NCBI GenBank assembly: GCA_014728035.1
Contig: WJMJ01000079.1
Location: 108,827 to 172,826, forward strand
DNA length: 64,000 nucleotides
Direction of reading: 5' to 3'
Source: Promethearchaeota archaeon
GTDB taxonomy: Archaea > Asgardarchaeota > Thorarchaeia > Thorarchaeales > Thorarchaeaceae
Part shown: in pieces, positions 17,341 through 25,251 of the stretch
Numbering within the stretch: position 1 is the first letter of the stretch
How the letters are laid out: every line of letters starts with the position of its first letter
The notes under the pieces: model-generated
The model's database searches: none
Seen by the model: the letters and a program-made list of their open reading frames with translations, nothing else
Told to the model about the DNA's origin: nothing
Position numbers and translations under genes: made by a program

Positions 17341-17877
17341 CTAGATCGTTGTCAGTTCGGTTATCCATGCACGAATTTGATCCCAATTGCGAAAGTCCAT
17401 CACATCAGGAACCTCTTCTCCTTCATTCAGGGATTTTTTCACAATTCCTTTAACCATACGTCTAACGACAAAGTTGTATTTTTTGAAATCGAACATACCA
17501 CCAAACAAACCCGTCGAAACTGGTATAATCTCAGGATATTGAGCTGCGATATTGTCGAGGTACATTTCTTGTGCCTCATCACATTTAGCTGGGTCTCCAG
17601 CGTCTCCACAGACAACAAATAATGCTACTTTCTTTGTTGATAGAATAGATGCATTCTCTTCAATGAATTTTAAGGGCTCCTTTGCCCATTTCCCAACCTG
17701 AATTCCACTTCCAATTGCTATAAGGTCGTAGTCTTCAAGAGGTGCAGGGAGGTTTCCTTCCTTCAAATCTGCTGCATCAATGGACACTCCAGCTTCTTGT
17801 GCGGTTTTTACCATCTCTTGAACAATCTCGGTTGTTGTTCCATAACGTGAGCGATAGCATATTCCGATTCGGTTCAT
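17341..17877 (-). CDS. Flavodoxin-domain protein (Flavodoxin_5/HemG family)
   Basis: Begins MNRIGICYRSRYGTTTEIVQ, a clear flavodoxin phosphate loop. Then come YDLIAIGSGIQVGKWAKEP and VALFVVCGDAGDP, typical of the HemG-like branch. Length 178 from ATG 17877; the ORF opens three codons earlier. It is first in a two-flavodoxin operon and sits directly behind a perfect 15-bp palindrome at 17924-17938, a likely operator. The two proteins are paralogues and may differ in partner or potential. Confidence 0.85.
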   Translation of the reverse strand: MNRIGICYRSRYGTTTEIVQEMVKTAQEAGVSIDAADLKEGNLPAPLEDYDLIAIGSGIQVGKWAKEPLKFIEENASILSTKKVALFVVCGDAGDPAKCDEAQEMYLDNIAAQYPEIIPVSTGLFGGMFDFKKYNFVVRRMVKGIVKKSLNEGEEVPDVMDFRNWDQIRAWITELTTI

Positions 17878-17923
17878 CACAATCAATATGCGACATAGGT
17901 ATTCCTTTAAAAATTGATTTATT

Positions 17924-17938
17924 CAATGTGACACATTG
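17924..17938. promoter_or_regulatory. Perfect palindrome upstream of flavodoxin pair
   Basis: CAATGTG-A-CACATTG, a 7-1-7 perfect inverted repeat, 47 bases before the flavodoxin ATG, next to AT-rich promoter-like sequence. Likely bound by a dimeric regulator. Confidence 0.5.
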
Positions 17939-17987
17939 TATTTACTTGTTACAATATCTAACTAGAAATTTTCAACAATATAGAATT

Positions 17988-18722
17988 TTATCGACTCTTA
18001 CAATATGCCTCAACTACTAAGCGATAAATTTCATCGAACATCGTTGGGGTTTCAGTTTCTTTGTATTTGCCATATCTTTGTACCGCAAGAAGGTATGCAG
18101 GTTCAGGATTAGCATAATATTCCAACAGAATTTTTATAATTTCATAAAGGTCGGATAAGTTTCTTTCAATTAACATACAATCGGAGATCATGAAAATGAC
18201 CAAGCCTAGGGGGCTTGTCGGTTGTATAATCGACTGGTCAACTTTTGACACTAAACCGTGTGTCCATGTGTGATTTGAGTCTGCTCCATCACGAAGCCAT
18301 CTTTGTACTTCTACGTCAAGTGCTTTTATCGCTCTGATAAGTGTTTGATTGATACCCTGTTGCTTAGAGAAATCTCTAACTAATTCTGTAGGAGGTGCAG
18401 CAAAGATATCATCAAGGACTCCGTGAAATATTCCCATTTGGTAATCTAGGCTAAATCTACAACATAATAGATTTTCCAACTTCTCTCTATGTTCTGGAGT
18501 CAAATGTTTCAGCATCGATTCCAAATAATTTTGCAGGTTTCCTACTGTTTCAAAAGGTAGCTCTTTGAGTGTATCCTTGAATTTCTCAAAGAGAGGAAAC
18601 TTCTCATACGAATCTGGAATACCAATCGTGAATAGTGTTTCATCTGCTTCGATGTTTATCTCTTCTAATGTGGACAAAAGAAGTAGTGGTGTGATATCGA
18701 CTGTTGATTCTGTTATCTGCAT
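17988..18722 (-). CDS. C-terminal part of a frameshifted leucine-rich-repeat protein
   Basis: The first 30 residues (MQITESTVDITPLLLLSTLE) continue the leucine-rich repeats of the frame upstream, and the rest (about 30-244) is a helical domain with no recognised family. Just before this ATG the same frame reads TALRE, the start of an LRR, while the upstream frame stops at 18728. Adding one T in GATGCACAG near 18745 would restore a continuous DCTALREMQI repeat matching the earlier NCTSLETLAI. The two pieces are therefore probably one gene of about 370 codons with a 1-base deletion, real or from sequencing. Confidence 0.55.
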   Translation of the reverse strand: MQITESTVDITPLLLLSTLEEINIEADETLFTIGIPDSYEKFPLFEKFKDTLKELPFETVGNLQNYLESMLKHLTPEHREKLENLLCCRFSLDYQMGIFHGVLDDIFAAPPTELVRDFSKQQGINQTLIRAIKALDVEVQRWLRDGADSNHTWTHGLVSKVDQSIIQPTSPLGLVIFMISDCMLIERNLSDLYEIIKILLEYYANPEPAYLLAVQRYGKYKETETPTMFDEIYRLVVEAYCKSR

Positions 18723-18727
18723 CTCTC

Positions 18728-19105
18728 TCAGGGCTGTGCATCCACAAGAGGACGAAAATCTGGTGTGTAGATGGTCTCGTTAAGAACTAGGCAGGTCAAG
18801 TTGGGAATCAGTGACAGGGGTGATAGATCAAGGGTTTCAAAACCACAATCAGAAATTGCTAGTGTTTCAAGGGAAGTGCAATTTGCTAATGGACTCAAAT
18901 CGATTGAAGAAAGGTAGTGACGTTCAACGAAAATCAGTTCCTGCATTTGCTCAAGCTTGTACAGATTTGATAGGTCTACAGATCCTAGATACATTGTATC
19001 CTCTTTACTGGGAAATTCTCTGAGGTGACAGAATTGCACTCTTGTTTCCAGCTTGCTAAAGGCAAGAGTATCTTGTGCAGATTGCCTGGGTTTACCTTTT
19101 GTCAT
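18728..19105 (-). CDS. N-terminal part of a frameshifted leucine-rich-repeat protein
   Basis: 125 residues. After a basic N-terminus come about three LRR units with the pattern LxxLxLxxC/N (MQELIFVERHYLSSIDLSPL, then CTSLETLAISDCGFETLDLS, then IPNLTCLVLNETIYTPDFRP). The frame ends abruptly at 18728, where the next repeat continues in the other frame (see 17988-18722). LRR proteins bind other proteins; the partner is unknown. Confidence 0.6.
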   Translation of the reverse strand: MTKGKPRQSAQDTLAFSKLETRVQFCHLREFPSKEDTMYLGSVDLSNLYKLEQMQELIFVERHYLSSIDLSPLANCTSLETLAISDCGFETLDLSPLSLIPNLTCLVLNETIYTPDFRPLVDAQP

Positions 19106-19510
19106 GCCCTATATCCATTCAATAGGTATTAGGATGAAATTTTCGTTGTCAGTGTTTTCCTCCTTCACGGTCATCCTGTCCTAACCTAACTTCTACCTTC
19201 TATATTCTAGTTATAAAGAATCATGCATTGCTCTCTGTCTTGGATATCGTTTAGGGTTAAATAGCATATCAGTGGAATCGATTAATTGATAGATACTACC
19301 AAGATACTTTGATGGAGACCGCACCTCTTCGTTTTGAATATGAGCTAAAAGAACTTGGAAAAGGCTTGAATAGGATGCTTTACGAAAAGGCGATGTTCGC
19401 AATCAAGTTTGGACTTATCGATAGAAACTATCACTATTTCAGAGGTAGAAATCTCGAAGAAGCATTTGGAAATACAAACAAATCAAGATGAATCAAAAGG
19501 ATGTGTTTCA
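19106..19510. other. 405-base gap, no confident gene
   Basis: Short open frames exist on both strands (for example 19309-19491 plus and 19211-19402 minus), but neither has a clear ribosome binding site or recognisable family. AAAGGA at about 19496-19501 is the ribosome binding site of the next gene. Confidence 0.4.
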
Positions 19511-19954
19511 ATGACTGATGCACACAAAAGCCCGTGCGTTGCAAGACAGTTAATGGAGGGAATGAAAGCAACCTGTTCCCAGGCAATCCTATCCACCTTT
19601 GGTCCATACATGAACACAGAACTTGATACTGAAACTTGTATGAAGATTGCATCTGCATTCAGTGGTGGTATTAACAATACTGGAAATGTCTGCGGAGCTA
19701 TTACAGGAGCTCTAATGGCAATTGGTCTTGAATTTAGTAACGGAACCCCAATGGATCCTAAAGTGGCTGAGGTTTCTACGAAATTCCTCTGGGAATTCAA
19801 GGCTATGCATGGGTCGATTCTCTGTCGGGATTTGCTCCAGATTGATGCATCCGAAGAGATGGGACTGCAAGCCGCTTTTGAGAGTGGAGCCTTCAACAAG
19901 TGTATGCAAATTGCCCAAGATGTAGCTGAGTTAATGAAATCCTATCTTGAATGA
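19511..19954 (+). CDS. C_GCAxxG_C_C family redox protein
   Basis: 147 residues starting MTDAHKSPCVARQLMEGMKA. It contains the family hallmark: Cys in CSQAILSTFG, then NVCGAITGALMAIGL (C-G-A-x-x-G), then LCRDLL and a last Cys in FNKCMQIAQDV. The family is described as putative redox-active proteins, often near metal or sulfur metabolism. ATG 19511 is chosen over 19409 because AAAGGA precedes it and homologues start here. It stands alone. The exact reaction is unknown. Confidence 0.75.
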   Translation: MTDAHKSPCVARQLMEGMKATCSQAILSTFGPYMNTELDTETCMKIASAFSGGINNTGNVCGAITGALMAIGLEFSNGTPMDPKVAEVSTKFLWEFKAMHGSILCRDLLQIDASEEMGLQAAFESGAFNKCMQIAQDVAELMKSYLE

Positions 19955-20168
19955 AATTCCTGTTGAAAAGGAAGGGACGAACAGATTACTAATGTTATTT
20001 GTAATCTTCAATTCTTTCCTTGTCAGAATTCTTTTCTCTACTACATAGTGAATTAGTAAAAACAAACGTGACTTGATTCTCCATATTTTCTTGGATGTAT
20101 ATATAAGAGTTACAAGCTTAATGTGAATAAAATTGAATTACCAGAATTATCATTTGAGGAAGCAATAA

Positions 20169-20597
20169 ATGCATAAGCTGAAAGAACTTACACTGATTGG
20201 GGGAATCGCGTTCTGGTTGACTACCTTTGTAATTTCTCTAACACCAATTGCTGCTGATTATAGAGCTGCTTTTTCTATTAATTGGGCTTCGATGATTCTT
20301 GTTGAATCTGTGATTGCTGGTATGATTATCGCTGGGATTATCAGCTATGCTTTGATTCGGTATTTTGATAAGATTCCAACAAAAAAACCAGTTTTGAAAT
20401 CACTTTTACTAAGTTTTACTGTCTTTAGTTTTGCTACTATCATGATTCAAGCTGGTTCAGGACTTCTTGTTGATGATTCATTGTATTATGGTATCATTGG
20501 TGTTATTATCAATATCCCTCGATTTTTATTGCTTGGATTAGGGATTGGCTATCAATATACCCGGTTGAACAAACCTGAAGGTTTAGTGACGAAATGA
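20169..20597 (+). CDS. Four-helix membrane protein
   Basis: 142 residues with four predicted transmembrane helices (about 8-28, 40-62, 75-97 and 106-128) and short loops. It lacks charged or conserved residues that would suggest transport. The start ATG at 20169 follows GAGGAAG about 9 bases upstream. It is monocistronic with TATA-like sequence near 20100. No family recognised. Confidence 0.6.
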   Translation: MHKLKELTLIGGIAFWLTTFVISLTPIAADYRAAFSINWASMILVESVIAGMIIAGIISYALIRYFDKIPTKKPVLKSLLLSFTVFSFATIMIQAGSGLLVDDSLYYGIIGVIINIPRFLLLGLGIGYQYTRLNKPEGLVTK

Positions 20598-20871
20598 TTT
20601 CTGGGATAAAAGAATTGGTGAGTATTTTCCTATAATGACTAAAAACCACTCCGACCTATTGCGGACGTGCAAATACTCGTAAAATCTTCAGAGTGACATA
20701 AGTTGATCTAGGCAATATTTGCAGATTTCTTTATTACATTCTTTCTATCTATTTGAATTGGTCTTGTATACGAATTCAATATCTTTATCGAACTTATTAG
20801 ATACATGCAGAAACCATTAAAAGACCAACAGGACAAGACTCTCTTGTTCACGTCCAAGATGTGAAAATCAA

Positions 20872-20947
20872 GCCGGTCTGGCGGAGAAGCTTACGCAACA
20901 GACTGCAAATCTGTACCACTTGGGTGCAAATCCCAAGGCCGGCTCCA
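20872..20947 (+). tRNA. tRNA-Cys (anticodon GCA)
   Basis: Full cloverleaf. Acceptor GCCGGTC pairs with GGCCGGC (one G-U), D stem GCG/CGC, anticodon stem ACAGA/TCTGT with loop CTGCAAA (anticodon GCA at 20905-20907), variable ACCAC, T stem TTGGG/CCCAA with loop TGCAAAT. Discriminator T at 20944; CCA is encoded at 20945-20947. No intron. Confidence 0.95.
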
Positions 20948-21076
20948 TTCTTTCTTCTCTACCTCTGAATTATAATAATGTGGTGGATGATTATATCAAA
21001 CAATAATGCGAATGATTCAACCATAGTATATTTATACATATTATGATATATTATATCATACTTGAGGATGGACTAG

Positions 21077-21670
21077 TTGACAGAAGCGGCTTTTATCTAC
21101 AAAATATGTGTTATTGGAAATGGAGGAGTAGGTAAAACCAGCGCTGTGAAACGCTATTCTCAAGATGTGTTTTCTGAAGACTATCAAGTAACTGTAGGCG
21201 TTCAGCATTCTTCACAGACAATTGAGATTGATGGAGAAGATGGACCTATGAAAGTCAAGACCATCGTGTGGGACCTAGGAGGACAAGATAAGTTCAAGTT
21301 TGTTCGTCCAATGTTCTATAGAGCAGCTCGAGGACTAGTTCTGATGTTTGACATTACTGATAAGAAGTCTTTTGAAGACCTGCCAAAATGGATCAAAGAA
21401 GCTGAATCAAATATTGGCCAATCGGTTCCTATTATCCTAGTTGCGAATAAGATAGATTTGGATAATCATGCGATTGAAATACATGAAATTGAAAGATATG
21501 CTGATTTTATTGGAGCACAATATATTCTCGCCTCGGTTAAGACTGGTGAGAATGTAGATAATGTATTCAAGAAGATTGGAGAAGCGTTATACAACAATCG
21601 TGAACCGAATGTTCAAAATGGCACTGAAAATGTCACATCTATGTCAACAGTTGGACGTGCATCAATCTAG
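21077..21670 (+). CDS. Ras/Rab-like small GTPase
   Basis: Eukaryote-like small GTPase of 197 residues. G1 is GNGGVGKT (14-21), G3 DLGGQ (66-70), G4 NKID (124-127) and G5 ASVK (152-155). The switch II Gln70 at the catalytic position is kept. The tail (TSMSTVGRASI) has no Cys, so it cannot be prenylated like most eukaryotic Rab/Ras proteins. The start is TTG at 21077 behind GAGGATG. Such GTPases are expanded in Asgard archaea. It is 53 bases before the methyltransferase gene and near the longin/GTPase pair. Confidence 0.9.
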   Translation: MTEAAFIYKICVIGNGGVGKTSAVKRYSQDVFSEDYQVTVGVQHSSQTIEIDGEDGPMKVKTIVWDLGGQDKFKFVRPMFYRAARGLVLMFDITDKKSFEDLPKWIKEAESNIGQSVPIILVANKIDLDNHAIEIHEIERYADFIGAQYILASVKTGENVDNVFKKIGEALYNNREPNVQNGTENVTSMSTVGRASI

Positions 21671-21723
21671 TCTGTCTTCAGTAGATTTTTACTTGATTAT
21701 TTCTGAAGACATATTGTATTCCC

Positions 21724-23925
21724 TTGAGCTACGAGATTGAGGATATTGCAAAATCCATTCTAAAAGAGATAGGCGAACCAGTTATTGATGAAATAGTTGT
21801 AGAAAGGAATGTAAATAGAGTAACAACAGAATCTATCCGAATTGCTGCCCTTATTCAGTCATTCTCCAAGTTTACTGGAATAAATTCTGTCAAAATACTG
21901 GAATCGTCCCGATGTCCGTTCTTATCTCTGTCTTATCCTGCTGAACAAAACGATATATCATTGGCCCAAGTCAAATCTCTCGTCAGAGATTTAGTGCAAC
22001 AGGAAGATGATTTTGGTTTTCCTATTTCGACTATGACTACCACTGGATATATTGATTTGATGCATCAAATTCACTCGATTGGTGTATTTAATCCACTAAT
22101 GAGTCATCATGTGAAAAAGAGACGACAAACGGGTGCAATCTATACTCCATTTGTCATGGCTCATTATATCACTAAGAAAGCTCTTACTCCTGTTCTGAAA
22201 GAACACAATAGACATCAGGATGTTGAAAAACTCCTATCCTTCAAGATGGTGGACCCTGCTGCTGGACCTGGAGTTTTCCTTATTGCTCTACTTTCAGAGA
22301 TGGTGTCTCATATAGAATCTGTAACCAATAATGCAGAATTGGAAACGGATTATGATATGGTTGCGATAAGAAAAAGAATTGCAGAAAATATCTATGGAGT
22401 TGACTTGGATAGAGCTGCTCTAGATATTGCGGACATCTCTATCAGTCTCTTAAGTGACGAAGATTTTCTAGGGCCTCCCAAATTCCTTGGTGTGACTTTG
22501 AAACAGGGTAATTCTCTTATTTCGTTAAAAGGTATGAGTGGAAAAGAGGACCATCAGCAATTTTTTTCGAATCCTGAAATACGACTACCTTTTGAATGGA
22601 GAATTGAATTTCCAGAAGTATTTCAAACCGAGCATCCCGGTTTTGATTGTGTTGTGATGAACCCTCCATATAATCGGCTAAAACCAAATCTTGCAGAATT
22701 TCTTCGAGAACGATTAGTAGAAGGTGATCGTGAGATTCGTATGAGCAGCTTTGACGAACATAAAGAAAGACTTTCAGAAGATGTTTCTTATTTCCGGAAA
22801 TCCGGAGAGTATCAGCTAGCCAATAGTTATACTATTGACACATATCGATTATTTATCGAGCGTGCTATCCAATTAGCAAATTCAGAAGGTAGACTTGGTT
22901 TTATTGTCCCATCAACACTACTTGGTGATTTATCAGCTAGGAACCTTCGTGAATACTTGCTGAAAGAATCTGCGATTGAAGGCGTAGAGGTATATACTGA
23001 ACAGGCGTATCTGTTTGATGGTGTTACACAATCTGTATGCATCGTTACAACAAAACTTGGTCTTGAGAGTGATGATATTGATTTCAGGTTTGGTGGAACG
23101 GGATTAGGAGCTTTCTCCCCCAACAAATCACTCACATTACAAAAATCTGAACTAGAACAGGTATCTGGGTCTTCGATAGTATTCCCACAAGTTACCCGAC
23201 GTGGTCTTGATATTTTGCAAAAGCTTCATAGGCATTCTACTCTCAGCTCAATGGATTGGTTAGTCATTTATCGGGGAGAATTGGACCTAACACAGAATTC
23301 ATCATTCATTCAAGATGATAGAAAACATGCGTTACTTATTCGTGGTGCAAACATAAGACGATTTAGAATTGAGAAGTCATCCATTCAGCAATCAGTTCCT
23401 CTTGAGAAATTCATAGAGCATCTGAGCAGTTCTCGAAGGCAACCACATATCATGCAAAATCGGATTGCGTGCCAACAAATATCGAACAGGTCTCAAAGAT
23501 GGAGATTGAAATTTACTAGGATTGCTCCTAATACTATATTGGCTAATTCATGCAATTATATTGCAATTTCAAATTCTCATTCTGATATATACCTTGATTA
23601 TTTGTTAGGTGTTCTTAATTCAAGTCTTCTAAATTGGAGATTTTCACTCACAAACACGAATAATCACGTTTCAAATCGCGAATTAGCAAGTCTTCCAATT
23701 GTTGATCCGGATATTGCAAAATATGAACAGAAGCAGGTAATTCAGAATATAATCAACATTGTACAGAATCTCTCTTTGAACGATTACAATACAATTCCTC
23801 TTGATATTGAGGTTTTCAGGTTATTCGGATTTGATGCTTCTGAGGCTAGAGAAGTGTTATTCCAGCAAAAGGCGGAGGCGTTTGAGATCAGTGAAATATG
23901 TTCTGCTTTGGACTATAACTCATAG
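21724..23925 (+). CDS. N6-adenine DNA methyltransferase (Eco57I/type IIG-like)
   Basis: Probable m6A DNA methyltransferase with built-in specificity domain. Motif I is DPAAGPGVFLIAL (about 176-188) and the catalytic motif is NPPYNR (near 313); GFIVPSTLLGD and a TaqI-like target-recognition region (YLDYLLGVLNSSLLNWRF) follow. The N-terminal 130 residues are helical and I see no PD-(D/E)xK nuclease motif, unlike true type IIG enzymes, so it may be modification only. Start TTG at 21724. The m5C methyltransferase follows after 53 bases. Confidence 0.82.
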   Translation: MSYEIEDIAKSILKEIGEPVIDEIVVERNVNRVTTESIRIAALIQSFSKFTGINSVKILESSRCPFLSLSYPAEQNDISLAQVKSLVRDLVQQEDDFGFPISTMTTTGYIDLMHQIHSIGVFNPLMSHHVKKRRQTGAIYTPFVMAHYITKKALTPVLKEHNRHQDVEKLLSFKMVDPAAGPGVFLIALLSEMVSHIESVTNNAELETDYDMVAIRKRIAENIYGVDLDRAALDIADISISLLSDEDFLGPPKFLGVTLKQGNSLISLKGMSGKEDHQQFFSNPEIRLPFEWRIEFPEVFQTEHPGFDCVVMNPPYNRLKPNLAEFLRERLVEGDREIRMSSFDEHKERLSEDVSYFRKSGEYQLANSYTIDTYRLFIERAIQLANSEGRLGFIVPSTLLGDLSARNLREYLLKESAIEGVEVYTEQAYLFDGVTQSVCIVTTKLGLESDDIDFRFGGTGLGAFSPNKSLTLQKSELEQVSGSSIVFPQVTRRGLDILQKLHRHSTLSSMDWLVIYRGELDLTQNSSFIQDDRKHALLIRGANIRRFRIEKSSIQQSVPLEKFIEHLSSSRRQPHIMQNRIACQQISNRSQRWRLKFTRIAPNTILANSCNYIAISNSHSDIYLDYLLGVLNSSLLNWRFSLTNTNNHVSNRELASLPIVDPDIAKYEQKQVIQNIINIVQNLSLNDYNTIPLDIEVFRLFGFDASEAREVLFQQKAEAFEISEICSALDYNS

Positions 23926-23978
23926 ACTAATTACATGAACATAACCTTTTCATAGAGTAAAATCTACTATTGCTTTGA

Positions 23979-25208
23979 ATGGGTATGGTCCTGGTTCAAG
24001 CGGAACAGGTGCGTCCACATGTTTCAGTGGATTCACTATTCAATCATGTATCAGCAACTCTTAGTCAGTTGGATATGGAAATGGTATATTCTGTTCCCCC
24101 CGGAGGGAACTGGCAAGACATTCCCCTTGAAGTGGCGAAGAAATCAAAACGATTAATGCAAATCAGAGAATCTGGTGGTCGAACCACATACTATGGCCGT
24201 ATGCATCCTAACCATCCAAGTTATACAATAAGCACATATTTTAATCGTCCGGGAAATGGTACTTTTATCCATCCATTTCAAGATAGACTCATCTCCCTTC
24301 GTGAAGGCGCTCGTCTTCAGTCCTTCTCCGATTCTTATAGGTTCCTTGGCTCTCAATCTTCAATGTATAAACAGATTGGAAATGCAGTCCCTCCATTACT
24401 AGCAAGATCTATCGGAAATAGTATTCCTAGGGGATTAGTTGTAGACGTATTTGCGGGAGCAGGGGGTCTCTCAGAAGGATTAGTTCAATCTGGTCATCAA
24501 GTGATTGTTGCTGGAGACAATAATCGAAATATGTGTATGACATATGCATATAATCATCCAGAAACAAAGACATCTCTATCAGACCTAACAAACCCCGAAG
24601 AATTTCAATCTTTTTGCAAGCTAGTTGAAGATGAATTGCATGGCCGAACACTGCAACTAATCGTGGGTGGACCGCCTTGTCAAGGATTTTCTACTGCAGG
24701 AAAGTGGGATAGTACTGATTCTAGAAACTCATTAGTTGTTCCTATGCTCAGAATGATTCAAAGATTTCTACCTGAATATGTTTTGATTGAAAATGTTTTG
24801 GGTTTGAAATGGATGAAAAATGGAGATATTCTTGAAAGAATTATAGCAATTCTTGAAAATATAGGGTATAACACTAGCTGGTTTAAAATCAAAGCTGAAT
24901 CTTATGGTGTACCTCAACGAAGAAGAAGGATATTTGTTATTGGCTCAAGGTCAGATCAATATGATTTTCCAGAACCACAATTTGCTTCAATAAAAACGTC
25001 AAGAAATAGATCCATAGTCACATATTCTAGTAGTTGTCTTCCAGTTCCCATCTCGGTCGGTTCGGCAATCTTTGATTTACCTGAAATAGAACCTGGTACT
25101 AGCTCACATATACAATCATATGACATGAAAAACATTGATTCGATGTATCAGAAGTATATGCGGGGAAAGACATCTTATGAAACTTTTCTCAAATCTCATA
25201 ATTCGTGA
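23979..25208 (+). CDS. Circularly permuted C5-cytosine DNA methyltransferase
   Basis: DNA m5C methyltransferase with its motifs in an unusual order. The usually C-terminal motifs IX (RLISLREGARLQSFSD, 103-118) and X (QIGNAVPP, 132-139) come first. Then come motif I (DVFAGAGG, 156-163), motif IV with catalytic Cys234 (GGPPCQGFS, 230-238), ENV (271-273) and motif VIII (PQRRRRIFVIG, 312-322). The protein ends in what is normally the region before the target-recognition domain. Permuted enzymes of this kind are known in bacteria but are uncommon. It follows the m6A enzyme, probably in one operon. Confidence 0.88.
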   Translation: MGMVLVQAEQVRPHVSVDSLFNHVSATLSQLDMEMVYSVPPGGNWQDIPLEVAKKSKRLMQIRESGGRTTYYGRMHPNHPSYTISTYFNRPGNGTFIHPFQDRLISLREGARLQSFSDSYRFLGSQSSMYKQIGNAVPPLLARSIGNSIPRGLVVDVFAGAGGLSEGLVQSGHQVIVAGDNNRNMCMTYAYNHPETKTSLSDLTNPEEFQSFCKLVEDELHGRTLQLIVGGPPCQGFSTAGKWDSTDSRNSLVVPMLRMIQRFLPEYVLIENVLGLKWMKNGDILERIIAILENIGYNTSWFKIKAESYGVPQRRRRIFVIGSRSDQYDFPEPQFASIKTSRNRSIVTYSSSCLPVPISVGSAIFDLPEIEPGTSSHIQSYDMKNIDSMYQKYMRGKTSYETFLKSHNS

Positions 25209-25251
25209 TTTGCGGATAGTTTTTCCATAGAAGTCTTTTACCTTATCACCT

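Noticed and set aside
19309..19491. 60-residue plus-strand frame
   Set aside because: No ribosome binding site and no family, and it runs into the ribosome binding region of the next gene; left unannotated though not excluded.
21724..23925. Type IIG restriction-modification enzyme
   Set aside because: The methyltransferase and specificity parts fit, but no PD-(D/E)xK motif is visible in the N-terminus, so only methylation is claimed.
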